Shown here: in pieces, positions 53,816 through 63,639 of the stretch | How positions within the stretch are numbered: position 1 is the stretch's first letter | Layout of the letters: the number at the start of each line of letters is the position of its first letter | Source of the DNA: Nocardia australiensis | GTDB taxonomy: Bacteria > Actinomycetota > Actinomycetes > Mycobacteriales > Mycobacteriaceae | Reading direction: 5' to 3' | Assembly: GCF_020733705.1 (NCBI RefSeq) | Contig: NZ_JAJFZM010000002.1 | Coordinates: 248,001 to 312,000, forward strand | DNA length: 64,000 nt | The notes under the pieces: model-generated | Databases searched by the model: none | Told to the model about the DNA's origin: nothing | The model's input: the letters and a program-made list of their open reading frames with translations, nothing else | Translations under genes and position numbers: made by a program

Positions 53816-55125
53816 TGCACTCCTTCGGCCCAGGCGGTGGATCGCACGGGATCGAACGGACACCCGTCGAGGCGCACATGGTCGATGTACTCGTCGCGGA
53901 AGAACTTCAGCGAGGAGACGATCGGGCTGGCCGCGCCGTCACCGAGGGCGCAGAACGACTTGCCGTTGATGGTGTCGCTGATATCGAGGAGCTTGTCGAG
54001 GTCGGATTCGGTGCCACGGCCCGTCTCGATGCGCTTCAGCAATTGGACGAGCCAGTAAGTGCCCTCGCGACACGGCGTGCACTTGCCGCAGGACTCGTGG
54101 GCGTAGAACTCGGTCCAGCGCAACACCGCCCGCACCACGCAGGTGGTTTCGTCGAAGATCTGTAATGCCTTGGTGCCGAGCATGGATCCGGCACCGGCGA
54201 CACCCTCGTAGTCGAGCGGGACGTCGAGGTGCTCGGCGGTGAACAGCGGCGTCGACGAGCCGCCTGGCGTCCAGAACTTCACCTGATGCCCGGCGCGCAC
54301 ACCGCCCGCGTAGTCGAGAAGTTCGCGCAGCGTGATACCGAGCGGCGCCTCGTACTGGCCGGGCCGGGCGATATGACCCGACAGTGAATACAGCGTGAAG
54401 CCCGGCGATTTCTCGGTGCCCATCGAGCGGAACCAGGCCGTGCCGTTGCGAATGATCGGCGGCACGCTGGCAATGGATTCGACATTGTTCACCACGGTCG
54501 GGCACGCGTAGAGACCCGCGACCGCGGGGAACGGGGGCCGCAGGCGTGGCTGGCCACGTCGCCCTTCGAGGGAGTCGAGCAGAGCGGTTTCCTCGCCGCA
54601 GATGTATGCACCGGCACCGGCGTGCACGATGAGGTCGAGGTCGTAGCCGGAGCCGAGGATATCGCGGCCGAGGAACCCGGATTCGTAAGCCTGGGCGACG
54701 GCGGCTTGTAGTCGGCGCAGCACCGGTACTACCTCACCGCGCACGTAGATGAAGGCGTGTGCCGCGCGAATCGCGTATGCGGCGATGATGACACCCTCGA
54801 TCAGCGCGTGCGGAGTGGCCAGCATGAGCGGAATGTCCTTGCAGGTACCTGGTTCCGACTCGTCGGCGTTGACCACCAGATAATGCGGCTTGGTGGTGCC
54901 GTCGGGGCCCGGCCCCTGCGGGATGAAGCTCCACTTCATGCCGGTCGGGAAGCCCGCACCGCCGCGGCCGCGCAGCCCCGCGTCCTTCACGGTCTGGATA
55001 ACCTGATCGGGTTCCATCCGCAGCGCGGTGCGCAGTGCCTGGTAGCCGTCATGGCGGCGATAGGTTTCCATCGTCCACGACTGCGGATCGTCCCAGTACT
55101 TGCTGAGGACCGGAGTCAACGTCAT
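53812..55125 (-). CDS. nuoF: NADH-quinone oxidoreductase subunit F
   Basis: 437 residues, the NADH- and FMN-binding subunit. [20 protein letters not shown] binds [22 protein letters not shown] follows, then [20 protein letters not shown] and the [4Fe-4S] motif [13 protein letters not shown] with a later cysteine ([10 protein letters not shown]). All canonical, unlike the NuoF-like protein at 17439. ATG 55125 overlaps nuoE. Confidence 0.96.
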   Translation of the reverse strand: MTLTPVLSKYWDDPQSWTMETYRRHDGYQALRTALRMEPDQVIQTVKDAGLRGRGGAGFPTGMKWSFIPQGPGPDGTTKPHYLVVNADESEPGTCKDIPLMLATPHALIEGVIIAAYAIRAAHAFIYVRGEVVPVLRRLQAAVAQAYESGFLGRDILGSGYDLDLIVHAGAGAYICGEETALLDSLEGRRGQPRLRPPFPAVAGLYACPTVVNNVESIASVPPIIRNGTAWFRSMGTEKSPGFTLYSLSGHIARPGQYEAPLGITLRELLDYAGGVRAGHQVKFWTPGGSSTPLFTAEHLDVPLDYEGVAGAGSMLGTKALQIFDETTCVVRAVLRWTEFYAHESCGKCTPCREGTYWLVQLLKRIETGRGTESDLDKLLDISDTINGKSFCALGDGAASPIVSSLKFFRDEYIDHVRLDGCPFDPVRSTAWAEGVQ

Positions 55126-55892
55126 CAGGCGCCCTCCAGATTCTGTTGTGGTGCTGGCGGATTCATGCCCTGCTCCTGCGCGACCCGAAGACCGGCGAGG
55201 GTGGCGTCACCGGCGGCGCCGTCCAAGGCTCCCGGCCGCTCATCGGGAAACCCGGCGAGCAGGCGCGCGGTCTGCTTGAACGTGCACAGTGGTGCGCCGC
55301 GGCTCGGTGTCACCTGCCGCCCGGCGCGCAGCGAATCCACCAGCGCCCGAGCGGATTCCGGGGTCTGGTTGTCGAAGAACTCCCAATTGACCATGATGAC
55401 CGGGGCGAAATCGCAGGCCGCGTTGCATTCGACGTGCTCGAGGGTGACCGATCCGTCCTGCGTCGTCTCACCCGGTTCGATCCCGAGGTGGTGTTCGAGC
55501 GCGCCGAGTATCGCGTCGCCACCCAGCACCGCACACAGCGTGTTCGTGCAGACGCCGACGTGGTAATCACCGGTCGGGGTGCGCCGGTACATCGAATAGA
55601 AGGTGGCGACTGCGGTCACCTCGGCGCCGGTCAATCCCAGCTGGTCGGCACAGAATTCGATGCCGGTGCCGGTGACGCAGCCTTCTTCGGACTGCACCAG
55701 ATGCAGCAGCGGCAGCAGCGCCGAACGCGGCTGCGGGTAGCGGCCGATGATTTCCTTGGCGTCGAGTTCCAGGCGTTCGCGCACATAGCGCGGGAATGGT
55801 TCGGGCCGGGTGGAGAGCTGCAGCAGAATTCCCGGCCCACCCGCCACTCGGCCACCACTCCTCAGCGAATCGTCATGCGATGCTGTACTCAT
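55125..55892 (-). CDS. nuoE: NADH-quinone oxidoreductase subunit E
   Basis: 255 residues, thioredoxin-fold [2Fe-2S] subunit. Cluster ligands lie in [11 protein letters not shown] and [13 protein letters not shown]. The C-terminus has about 60 extra residues ([14 protein letters not shown] at the end). ATG 55892 overlaps the nuoD stop by four bases; a longer reading upstream would translate nuoD out of frame. Confidence 0.94.
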   Translation of the reverse strand: MSTASHDDSLRSGGRVAGGPGILLQLSTRPEPFPRYVRERLELDAKEIIGRYPQPRSALLPLLHLVQSEEGCVTGTGIEFCADQLGLTGAEVTAVATFYSMYRRTPTGDYHVGVCTNTLCAVLGGDAILGALEHHLGIEPGETTQDGSVTLEHVECNAACDFAPVIMVNWEFFDNQTPESARALVDSLRAGRQVTPSRGAPLCTFKQTARLLAGFPDERPGALDGAAGDATLAGLRVAQEQGMNPPAPQQNLEGA

Positions 55893-57244
55893 CGGTCCAC
55901 TCCGCCCATGACAGGGTCGAGGCTGGCGACCGAGGCGATGACATCGGCGAGCATGCCGCCCTCGCACATGGCTGCGACCGCTTGCAGATTCGTGAACGAG
56001 GGATCGCGGTAGTGCACTCGGAACGGGCGGGTGCCGCCATCGCTGACCATGTGCACGCCGAGCTCGCCGCGCGGCGATTCGACGGCCGTGTACACCTGGC
56101 CCGCCGGTACTCGGATCCCCTCGGTGACCAGTTTGAAGTGGTGGATGAGTCCCTCCATGGACGTGCCCATGATCTTGCCGATGTGCTTGGGGGAGTTGCC
56201 GAGTCCATCCGGTCCCAGCGACAGATCGGCCGGCCATGCGATCTTCTTGTCGTCCACCATGACCGGGCCGGGCCGCAGCTTGTCGAGGCATTGCTCGACG
56301 ATCTTCAGCGACTCCTTCATCTCGTCCACCCGGATCAGGTAACGGCCGTAGCAGTCACAGCCGGTGGCGGTTGGGACGTCGAATTCGTATGTCTCGTAAC
56401 CGCAATAGGGCTGTGTCTTGCGCAGGTCGTGTGGCAGGCCGGTGGCGCGCAGGACCGGACCGGTGATGCCGAGCGCCATACAACCGGTGAGGTCGAGGTA
56501 GCCGATGTCCTGGGTGCGCGCCTTCCAGATCGGGTTCTGGGTGAGCAGATGTTCCATGTCGCGCAACCGCTTCGGCATCAGGTCGAGCAGCTCACGCACC
56601 TTGGCGACGCCATTGTCCGGTAGATCCTGGATGATGCCGCCGGGGCGTATGTAGGCGTGGTTCATGCGCAGGCCGGTGATTGTCTCGAAGACATCGAGGA
56701 TGAGTTCACGTTCTCGGAAACCGAACAGCATCGTGGTGAGCGCACCGAGCTCCATACCGCCGGTGGCCAGCGCCACCAGATGCGAGGAGATACGGTTGAG
56801 CTCCATGAGCATCACGCGAATCACGGTGGCGCGCTCGGGAATATGTTTGGTGATGTCGAGCAGCTTCTCCACACCGAGGCAGTAGGCCACCTCGTTGTAG
56901 AACGGCGAGAGGTAGTCCATCCTCGTGACGAAGGTGACGCCCTGGGTCCAGTTGCGGAATTCGAGATTCTTCTCGATGCCGGTGTGCAGGTAGCCGATTC
57001 CGCAGCGCGCCTCGATGACGGTCTCGCCCTCGATTTCGAGGATGAGCCGCAGCACGCCGTGGGTGGACGGATGCTGGGGGCCCATATTTACGACGATGCG
57101 TTCTTCGCCCGCGCCCTCGAGAGATTCGGCGACCTGGTCCCAGTCCTGGCCCGCGACGGTGACCGTCGTCGGTTCGGGCGCGGTGCCTGCAGCTGGCTCG
57201 GGCCCGGCATCTGAGACGCCGGACCTGGTGTCGGTCTCGTTCAT
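55889..57244 (-). CDS. nuoD: NADH-quinone oxidoreductase subunit D
   Basis: 451 residues, the 49-kDa subunit that lines the quinone pocket. Conserved stretches include [20 protein letters not shown] (quinone-binding His), [20 protein letters not shown] and [20 protein letters not shown]. The first 30 residues are a variable polar extension. ATG 57244 abuts nuoC. Confidence 0.96.
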   Translation of the reverse strand: MNETDTRSGVSDAGPEPAAGTAPEPTTVTVAGQDWDQVAESLEGAGEERIVVNMGPQHPSTHGVLRLILEIEGETVIEARCGIGYLHTGIEKNLEFRNWTQGVTFVTRMDYLSPFYNEVAYCLGVEKLLDITKHIPERATVIRVMLMELNRISSHLVALATGGMELGALTTMLFGFRERELILDVFETITGLRMNHAYIRPGGIIQDLPDNGVAKVRELLDLMPKRLRDMEHLLTQNPIWKARTQDIGYLDLTGCMALGITGPVLRATGLPHDLRKTQPYCGYETYEFDVPTATGCDCYGRYLIRVDEMKESLKIVEQCLDKLRPGPVMVDDKKIAWPADLSLGPDGLGNSPKHIGKIMGTSMEGLIHHFKLVTEGIRVPAGQVYTAVESPRGELGVHMVSDGGTRPFRVHYRDPSFTNLQAVAAMCEGGMLADVIASVASLDPVMGGVDR

Positions 57245-58035
57245 TAGCTGTACGTCCTCCGCTCGTCGGGCGGCGGGATCCGCGCGCCCTTGTACTCGAC
57301 CGGGATCCCGCCGAGCGGGTAGTCCTTGCGCTGGGGGTGGCCTCGCCAGTCGTCGGGCATCGTGATGCGAGTCAGCGAGGGATGGCCGTCGAAGATGATG
57401 CCGAAGAAGTCATAGGTTTCGCGTTCGTGCCAGTCGGTGGTCGGATACACGTCGTATAGCGACGGGATGTGCGGGTCGGCGTCCGGCACCGACACCTCCA
57501 CACGCAGCCTGCGGTTATGGGTGATCGACATGAGCGGGTACACCGCATGCAGTTCGCGGCCCTCATCGTCGGGGTAGTGCACACCGCTGACTCCGAGGCA
57601 CAGTTCGAAACGCAGCGCGGGGTCGTTGCGCAGGAGCATGGCGATGGCGGGCAGGTGTTCCCGCCGCACATGCAGCGTGAGCTCGCCGCGGAACACGACG
57701 ACCTTCTCGACGGCGGTTTCGAAACTTGATCCGGTGGCGGCGAGCGCGGTGCGCAAGAGGTCGACGACCTCGTCGAAGTACCCGCCGTAGGGTGTCGGCG
57801 TGCTGCCGGGCAACGTGACCGGGCGGACGAGCTTGCCGTAGCCGGAGGTGTCGCCGCTGCCGCTGACACCGAACATCCCGCGCCGGACGCCGACTACCTC
57901 GACACCGGCCGAGGACGAATCTCCCTCGGAAGCAGTATCTTTCGTGGATGCGGCACCTTCCGGCCCCGCCGTCGCGGGTTCCTCGAGGTCGTCCGGCGGG
58001 CGAATCCCGTTGTTGTCGGGGGAGTCGAAGGTCAT
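57244..58035 (-). CDS. nuoC: NADH-quinone oxidoreductase subunit C
   Basis: 263 residues, 30-kDa subunit. An acidic, low-complexity first 60 residues precede the folded domain with [20 protein letters not shown], the family signature, and the C-terminal [19 protein letters not shown]. Overlaps nuoB by four bases. Confidence 0.96.
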   Translation of the reverse strand: MTFDSPDNNGIRPPDDLEEPATAGPEGAASTKDTASEGDSSSAGVEVVGVRRGMFGVSGSGDTSGYGKLVRPVTLPGSTPTPYGGYFDEVVDLLRTALAATGSSFETAVEKVVVFRGELTLHVRREHLPAIAMLLRNDPALRFELCLGVSGVHYPDDEGRELHAVYPLMSITHNRRLRVEVSVPDADPHIPSLYDVYPTTDWHERETYDFFGIIFDGHPSLTRITMPDDWRGHPQRKDYPLGGIPVEYKGARIPPPDERRTYS

Positions 58036-58586
58036 CGCAGCAGACCTTCCATCCGGATAGTCGGAGTGGACGCCAGCGCGGCCTGTTCGGCGGCGCGCAC
58101 GGCTTCCTCCCGGTTCACTCCGAGTGGCGTCTCCTGAATCTTCGCGTGCAGCGCCAGAATTGCGTTGAGCAGCATCTCCGGGCGGGGTGGGCAGCCGGGC
58201 AAATAGATGTCGACCGGCACGACATGATCGACCCCCTGGACGATGGCGTAGTTATTGAACATGCCGCCCGATGACGCGCAAACGCCCATCGCGAGGACCC
58301 ATTTCGGCTCGGTCATCTGGTCGTAGACCTGACGAAGTACCGGCGCCATCTTCTGGCTGACCCGGCCCGCGACGATCATCAAATCGGCCTGCCTGGGTGA
58401 GGCGCGAAATACCTCCATGCCGAAACGGGCGCTATCGAAACGTCCGGCGCCGGTGGCCATCATTTCGATCGCGCAGCAGGCGAGACCGAAGGTGGCGGGC
58501 CAGAGTGAGCCTTTACGCATATATCCGGCCAAACCTTCGACCGTGCTCAACAGAAAGCCGCTGGGCAGTTTTTCCTCGAGACCCAT
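58032..58586 (-). CDS. nuoB: NADH-quinone oxidoreductase subunit B
   Basis: 184 residues, binds cluster N2 next to the quinone site. Cysteine ligands appear in [28 protein letters not shown] and [16 protein letters not shown] 58586. A 77-base gap separates it from nuoA, so the coupling seen further down the operon is absent here. Confidence 0.96.
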   Translation of the reverse strand: MGLEEKLPSGFLLSTVEGLAGYMRKGSLWPATFGLACCAIEMMATGAGRFDSARFGMEVFRASPRQADLMIVAGRVSQKMAPVLRQVYDQMTEPKWVLAMGVCASSGGMFNNYAIVQGVDHVVPVDIYLPGCPPRPEMLLNAILALHAKIQETPLGVNREEAVRAAEQAALASTPTIRMEGLLR

Positions 58587-58663
58587 GATGGACTACTTCT
58601 CACTTCCACTGTGCTTGTGCGCTGCTAATGCGCTGCCGCTATCTGCCAGTGCGATCGGCGCGA

Positions 58664-59044
58664 TCAGTCCCAGCTGAGCCCGCCGCGCCGCCATTCGTAG
58701 GCGTAGGCGACGGAGACGTTGAAGATGAACAGCGCCATTGCGGCGAGACCGAAGAGACCGAGCGCATCGAAGTGGATGGCCCACGGGTAGAGGAACACGA
58801 TCTCGATGTCAAAGATGATGAACAGCATCGCGGTTAGGTAGTACTTCACCGGAAAGCGCTGTCCAGTAGCGTTTCCCGGCCCGCCCGCAATGGCATGGGG
58901 AGTCGGCTCGATCCCGCATTCGTACGCCTCGAGTTTGGCCCGGTTGTGACGCTTGGGGCCGATGACGGCAGCCATCACGATGGAGAACACCGCGAACGCG
59001 GCGCCGATCGCGCCGAGCACGAGCGTCGGCATTTCGATATTCAC
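58664..59044 (-). CDS. nuoA: NADH-quinone oxidoreductase subunit A
   Basis: 126 residues, three membrane helices with the loop [15 protein letters not shown] and [20 protein letters not shown], the NuoA signature. GTG 59044 with AGGAGG about a dozen bases before it. First gene of the operon; the promoter should lie in 59045-59308. Confidence 0.95.
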   Translation of the reverse strand: MNIEMPTLVLGAIGAAFAVFSIVMAAVIGPKRHNRAKLEAYECGIEPTPHAIAGGPGNATGQRFPVKYYLTAMLFIIFDIEIVFLYPWAIHFDALGLFGLAAMALFIFNVSVAYAYEWRRGGLSWD

Positions 59045-59308
59045 AACTGCACTTCCCCTCCTTGTGAGCGGGTTGGGTGAGCTGGGGGAGCCCTGACGCG
59101 GTAGGTTTCATACCGCACCCTTGTGAGCTAGGGCACACATTACAACTGTTACGACAGGGTGAACCTGGATTCGACCGGGTGTTTGATCGCATTCGCTACT
59201 GCGATTCATGACCTAAACGGGGGTAATCGGCGCACGTCACGTGACAATCGGCGCACGAAAAATACGGGGCCTATCCCCGTTGTTCAGTCAGCATGCGGTG
59301 GGAATCCG
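59045..59308 (-). promoter_or_regulatory. nuo operon promoter region with repeat element
   Basis: Two direct copies of AATCGGCGCAC (59225-59235, 59246-59256) flank the perfect palindrome GTCACGTGAC (59236-59245). The arrangement lies about 180 bases before nuoA and just after the response-regulator gene, a good place for an operator controlling nuo. No firm -35/-10 call is made. Confidence 0.45.
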
Positions 59309-59719
59309 TCAGGCTGCGGATCGACTCCGCAGCAGCGTGACAACGGCTTCGGTGAGCCGGATCGGATCGATCGGATGCGCGACCGCGGCCTCGGCGCGCG
59401 ACCAATTGGCCAGCCAGGCGTCGTCGGGTCGGCCGGTGAGCACGAGAACCGGTGGGCACCGGTCGATCTCGTCCTTCAGCTGCTTGGCGATGCCGAGCCC
59501 GCCCGCGGGCGCCGCCTCGCCGTCCAGGATGGCCAGGTCGATACCGCCCGCGTCCATCTGGTCGATCACCACCGGCGCGGTAGCGACCTCGAGGTACTCG
59601 AGTCCGGGTAGCTCAGGGTGCGGATGACTACCCAACGCCAGCATGATCTGGCGCCGGGTGTCGGCGTCGTTGCTGTACACCAGAACCCGCAGTGGGGTGG
59701 AACGATTCGAGTCGGCCAC
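59309..59719 (-). CDS. Response-regulator receiver-like protein (Rv3143-like position)
   Basis: 136 residues, CheY-like fold: LRVLVYSNDADTRRQIMLAL, the phosphorylatable-type Asp in GIDLAILDGEAAP, switch Thr in VLVLTGRPDDAWL and a C-terminal helix. No output domain. In mycobacteria a similar stand-alone receiver (Rv3143) lies just upstream of nuoA, and the same order is seen here. The acidic pocket is partly changed (YSNDAD), so phosphorylation is uncertain. Confidence 0.82.
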   Translation of the reverse strand: MADSNRSTPLRVLVYSNDADTRRQIMLALGSHPHPELPGLEYLEVATAPVVIDQMDAGGIDLAILDGEAAPAGGLGIAKQLKDEIDRCPPVLVLTGRPDDAWLANWSRAEAAVAHPIDPIRLTEAVVTLLRSRSAA

Positions 59720-59797
59720 GCTCGGATGCTACGTCCGTGAGCGCACCCGCCGTGGCAGGTTCGCCCAGATTGCTCGACGCGGCGCGCGATTCACCGC

Positions 59798-60661
59798 TCA
59801 ATCGTGGTGCCGCATGCGGACCACGCCGGACCACGGGGTCGCCCCCAGCTTGCGGGGATCAGGCCGCGGCAGGTAGCTGGCCAGGCGCAGGAACCAAGGT
59901 GCGCGACCGAACTTGCGCGCATTAACCAGCAAGTGTTCGATTTCCAGCGGATGCCAGCCGAGATCTTCGAAGAAAGCGACGCCGTTGGCAGGCTCGAATC
60001 GCAGCGGCGCGTTCACGAACATCGAGGTGTTGCTGTGCGTGCGCTTCATGCCAACCGTGAGATCGGCCAGCCACCAGGCGATCTCGGGTCGAACGAGGGC
60101 CTGAGCGATACCGGCGACGGTGTGTTCATCGAGGTACATCAGCAGGCCCTCGGTAAGCACCAGCGCCTTCGATGCGGAGGCTTCCGCAGGGCCGATGGAG
60201 CCGAGCGCCTCATCGAGGAACTTCTCGCGGGCGACCGGATCGGCGAGGTCGACGCCACGACGGATGAGTGCGCAGTGCGGGGTTTGAGCCGCGAGCGCGT
60301 CGTCCTTCTCGGCTGTCAACTTCGGCAGGTCGGCCTCCACCCACACGAAATCGGCGGGCAACTCCAGGCGGTAGGGGCGGGTATCGAGTCCGGCGGCGAG
60401 ATTCAGGATTCGATCGCATCCCTCCCGGATCGCGGTCATCACGAGGTCGTCGATCAGCCTGGTCCGCGTGACCACCGGCCAGCCGTTGCGCATCACCCGA
60501 GGCGCCGCGGCGGCCATGGAGCGCCCACGCACCCCGGCCAGTCGATCGGCCAGCGGGTCATGGAACAGTGCGTTCGGTCGCGCCGATTCCGCGGCGCGGT
60601 ATGCCGCGACCCAGCGAGCGGTGTCGGACACGTTCGAGATCAGCGATCCGTCTCCAGTCAC
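59798..60661 (-). CDS. SAM-dependent methyltransferase, LCM/TIGR00027 family
   Basis: 287 residues from GTG 60661. Family pattern: SDTARWVAAYRAAESARPNA at the start, then ILNLAAGLDTRPYRLELPAD (SAM-binding), WVEADLPKL, and VLTEGLLMYLDEHTVAGIAQ. These leucine-carboxyl-methyltransferase-like proteins are numerous in mycobacteria and Nocardia, often with O-methyltransferase roles in lipids or small molecules. Substrate unknown. Confidence 0.87.
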   Translation of the reverse strand: MTGDGSLISNVSDTARWVAAYRAAESARPNALFHDPLADRLAGVRGRSMAAAAPRVMRNGWPVVTRTRLIDDLVMTAIREGCDRILNLAAGLDTRPYRLELPADFVWVEADLPKLTAEKDDALAAQTPHCALIRRGVDLADPVAREKFLDEALGSIGPAEASASKALVLTEGLLMYLDEHTVAGIAQALVRPEIAWWLADLTVGMKRTHSNTSMFVNAPLRFEPANGVAFFEDLGWHPLEIEHLLVNARKFGRAPWFLRLASYLPRPDPRKLGATPWSGVVRMRHHD

Positions 60662-60797
60662 GCGGCCCAGTCTTGCACGGCAGGCTTTGTGCACATTCGG
60701 TCATTGACCGAATGATCGTGGCTGATGAGGACGCGCGCCCGGCCCGCCACGAACACGTGCTGGAGACCGCTGCTGGGACGCCGGCACCGCTCGGCTA

Positions 60798-61013
60798 CTG
60801 CCCCGCCTGATCAAGGACCGCACCCAGGGTCCGCTGTTCGTCACCCACCGCCGGCCCAGACCCGGCGAGTACCTCACCGACCGTGACGTGTGCCCGGATA
60901 CCGGGCTGGCGCGACTGTCCTACGACCAGCCCGCGACCTGCTCGCCGCCGCCACCGCGGTAGCCGGGCCCGGAACCGGTTGGGACCTCCACGAACTCCGG
61001 CACTCGGGCCGCC
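60798..61013 (+). pseudogene. Tyrosine recombinase (phage-type integrase) fragment
   Basis: Two frames give [27 protein letters not shown], then after a lost base [20 protein letters not shown], followed by LRHS: the box with the catalytic HxLRHS motif of XerC-type recombinases. The N-terminus, most of the catalytic domain and the final Tyr are absent. Confidence 0.6.
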
Positions 61014-61019
61014 TCCTAC

Positions 61020-61128
61020 GCCGCGCCCTGCCTGACCACGTTCTACCGTCTCGATGACCTCGGTCCGGAAGCCGTCGGGCAACGCCTCGAGCCGGATCAG
61101 GCGGTGATCGAGTGCCGGCACCCAGCCG
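61020..61128 (+). pseudogene. ISL3-family transposase N-terminal scrap
   Basis: About 30 residues (LTTFYRLDDLGPEAVGQRLE, then PDQAVIECR) resemble the conserved beginning of ISL3 transposases just before their zinc-finger region. The frame is lost afterwards, where the epoxide hydrolase gene ends. Confidence 0.5.
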
Positions 61129-61131
61129 CGT

Positions 61132-62304
61132 TCACCGATTGGCGGCTAGCACTGCCGCGAGGCCCTCTTGCAGGTCGTTGACGAAATACTCGGGAACCTC
61201 CAGCGACGGGAAATGTCCCCCGGTTTCGGGCGACCTCCATCGGACGATCTGTCGGTACCGCTCCTGCGCCCAGGGGCGCGGACACTTCTCGATGTCACGG
61301 GGATACATAGTGATTGCCGACGGGACGTCGACCCGAAGTTCGGGATCGACCGAGTTGTGGCTTTCGTAGTAAATGCGGGCCGCCGATGCGCCGGTCCGCG
61401 TCAGCCAATACAGGGTGACGTCGTCAAGAATTCTGTCTCTGGAAATCGTCTCGAACGGGCTATCTTCGGTGTCCGACCACTCGGCGAACTTGTCAAGGAT
61501 CCAGGCAAGAAGCCCGACCGGTGAGTCGACGAGCGAGTAGCCGATGGTCTGCGGTCGGGTCGCCTGCTGCTTCGCGTACGCCGCGCGGTGGCGCCAGAAA
61601 TCGCGGGTTTCCTCGGTCCACTTGCGCTCGACCGCCGTCAGCCCGTCCGTTGTCAACCCGGGCGGTGCCTCCGCGAACGTTGTGTGGATGCCGAGAACGT
61701 GCGCCGGGAACCTGCCGCCGAGGACCGTGGTGATATTACCTCCCCAGTCGCCGCCGTGGGCTGCGAACTTGCTGTAGCCGAGCCGTCCCATCAGTTCCAC
61801 CCATGCGGCCGCGATCTTTTCGGTTCCCCACCCGGTGGTGGCCGGCTTGTCGCTGTAACCGAAGCCTGGTAGCGAGGGGACCACGACGTGGAACGCTGGC
61901 GCGTCTGCATCTTTCGGATCTGCCAGCTCGTCTACTACATCGATGAACTCAACAATGCTGCCTGGCCAGCCGTGCGTCAAGATCAGAGGAGTGGCATCTG
62001 CGCGCGCGGATCGGCGGTGCAGGAAGTGGATTCCCAGATCATCAATGGTCGTGCGGAACTGGCCGATCCAGTTAAGGCGCTCTTCGAACGACCGCCAGTT
62101 GTACCCGGTGCGCCAGTAGTTCACGACACCGACGAGGTCGGCGAGAGGAACGCCCTGTTCCCATCGGCGAGGGTCGGGCGCGGCGCGATAGACCGTCTCA
62201 GCCTCTGGTAACCGCGCCGCGGCTAATCGCGCGCGCAGATCGTCGAGGTCAGCGTCAGCTGCGTGGGCTTCAAATGCTTGCACGTCGCTGGCTAGGCGGG
62301 GCAT
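61132..62304 (-). CDS. Epoxide hydrolase (EHN + alpha/beta hydrolase), second copy
   Basis: 390 residues, same family as the protein at 34927. EHN domain at the start (DVQAFEAHAADADLDDLRAR), oxyanion HGWPG (LILTHGWPGSIVEFIDVVDE), nucleophile Asp in AHGGDWGGNITTVL, catalytic His in ETGGHFPSLEVP. ATG 62304 has AGGAGG directly upstream. It diverges from the CGNR regulator at 62408, so this window contains two separate regulator/epoxide-hydrolase pairs with unrelated regulators. Confidence 0.9.
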   Translation of the reverse strand: MPRLASDVQAFEAHAADADLDDLRARLAAARLPEAETVYRAAPDPRRWEQGVPLADLVGVVNYWRTGYNWRSFEERLNWIGQFRTTIDDLGIHFLHRRSARADATPLILTHGWPGSIVEFIDVVDELADPKDADAPAFHVVVPSLPGFGYSDKPATTGWGTEKIAAAWVELMGRLGYSKFAAHGGDWGGNITTVLGGRFPAHVLGIHTTFAEAPPGLTTDGLTAVERKWTEETRDFWRHRAAYAKQQATRPQTIGYSLVDSPVGLLAWILDKFAEWSDTEDSPFETISRDRILDDVTLYWLTRTGASAARIYYESHNSVDPELRVDVPSAITMYPRDIEKCPRPWAQERYRQIVRWRSPETGGHFPSLEVPEYFVNDLQEGLAAVLAANR

Positions 62305-62345
62305 GAGACCTCCTGGTCATCGTGGAACCGGCTACGACCTGTCGC

Positions 62346-62364
62346 GAACCGTCTAAGAAGGTTC
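62346..62364. promoter_or_regulatory. Possible operator in CGNR/epoxide hydrolase gap
   Basis: GAACC-N9-GGTTC lies in the 103-base gap between the divergent genes, and further GGAACC and GGTTCC copies occur at its two edges. Candidate CGNR binding site only. Confidence 0.3.
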
Positions 62365-62407
62365 TAACAGTTCTCCGAGCCACGCTGCAACCCCCTAAGG
62401 TGGTTCC

Positions 62408-62983
62408 ATGCGTGCTGGGTTCCCTGACTTCCGCCTCGGTAATGTGCTAGCGACCAGCTTCACGGCGACTCTGACGGAGCGGCGTGGCAACGCTGTGGAG
62501 CGCATTCCCACGCCGCACCGACTCGTCGACTGGCTGGCAGTGAACGGCCTCGCCGTGGACTCCTGCACCACTGCCCAGCTCGACCTCGCTCGGGAACTGA
62601 GGGAGTCGATTCACCTCGCCGCGACAGCGGCTGCGATCCAGGACGCTCTCCCTGCATCGGCTGTCCAAGTCATCAATGACCGCAGCGCTCAGGGTCGGGC
62701 CGCAGCGATCCTGACGCCGGAGGGTAAGCGGCAATGGCGGCTCAGCTCGGCTTCCTGCGTGGAAGATGCCCTCAGCGTGATCGCCGCCGACGCGATCAGC
62801 ATCGTCGCAGGCGAACGAGACGGAAAATTGGCCTTGTGCGCATCACCAACCTGCCAAGCCGCCTTCTTCGACACCAGCCAAAGCCGCACCCGCAAATGGT
62901 GTGACATGAACACGTGCGGGAATCGTCAGAAGAAAGCGCGCTTCAACGCCAACCAGCACAAAAAGCCCAGATCAGCGGAGTGA
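62408..62983 (+). CDS. CGNR zinc-finger stress-type regulator
   Basis: 191 residues. N-terminal ABATE-like helical domain (LVDWLAVNGLAVDSCTTAQL and onward), then the C-terminal zinc motif with two CxxxxC groups: LCASPTCQAAFFDTS and KWCDMNTCGNRQKKARF, which contains the CGNR signature. These proteins are thought to be stress-linked transcription regulators. It probably controls the divergent epoxide hydrolase gene. Confidence 0.9.
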   Translation: MRAGFPDFRLGNVLATSFTATLTERRGNAVERIPTPHRLVDWLAVNGLAVDSCTTAQLDLARELRESIHLAATAAAIQDALPASAVQVINDRSAQGRAAAILTPEGKRQWRLSSASCVEDALSVIAADAISIVAGERDGKLALCASPTCQAAFFDTSQSRTRKWCDMNTCGNRQKKARFNANQHKKPRSAE

Positions 62984-63086
62984 TCGTTACTCTCGGTACA
63001 TCCAAGCGGGCCCCACGCCTGCGACCCGCTCTACAACACCTTCGCCGACCTCTACCGGCCACCCTGTTTTCAGCCGGTTGGCGCCG

Positions 63087-63639
63087 ATGATGAAGCAGCT
63101 GCAGCGGTTCGTTCGCGCCCGTCTGGCCGGACAGGACCCGGTGCTGCTGCTGACCGACGTCGTCCCAGAAACACCGCAATTGGCGTTGGCGTTCCTGTTC
63201 CTGACCGGCCACGCACTGACCGCGACCGGACTCGAACCTGGGCAGGCGTTGACCGATCTCAAAAGACTTCCTCGGCGACACCGACGACGTGCTGGTCGTG
63301 GTCGATCTGTCTGCACGCCCCGACGTGCAGGACCTGCTCGGCACCGTGACCACGACCTCACCCACCGCCGACATCGACATCGACATCGACTGGTCCGCAG
63401 TAACTGCCGGCGGCGGACTCGTGCGACTGACCATCGAATGGAAACGTCCCACACACGTGGACCTGGCCATCGTGTTTGAGGCCGACCATCACGCCGAGAT
63501 ACTGCAAGCGCTCGCCACCGGCGACTACTTCACACTGACCGGCACCAACCCCGAAGACGGGAGCCTCGGCATCGCCGTAGCCACTGTCCCGGCCCGCGGC
63601 GAGTTGCTCGCGCGAACATGGATCTTCACCGCCTTGTAA
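63087..63639 (+). pseudogene. Unknown protein, interrupted by a frameshift in an A run
   Basis: Two frames join into one sensible protein of about 183 residues: from ATG 63087 (MMKQLQRFVRARLAGQDPVL) to ALTDLK, then, if one A is removed from CTCAAAAGAC at about 63257, DFLGDTDDVLVVVDLSARPD to the end (ARTWIFTAL). The C-terminal part is acidic (DIDIDIDW) and may fold as strands. I do not recognise a family. It could be a broken gene, a programmed frameshift or a base-call error. Confidence 0.5.

Larger units (their letters stand above)
60662..61131. other. Region of transposon and integrase debris
   Basis: No intact gene. Holds the integrase and ISL3 scraps listed separately, end to end, between the methyltransferase and the epoxide hydrolase gene. 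Confidence 0.5.

Noticed and set aside
63005..63030. AGCGGG/CCCGCT hairpin after the CGNR gene as terminator
   Set aside because: Short stem, 14-base loop and no T-run; too weak to call.
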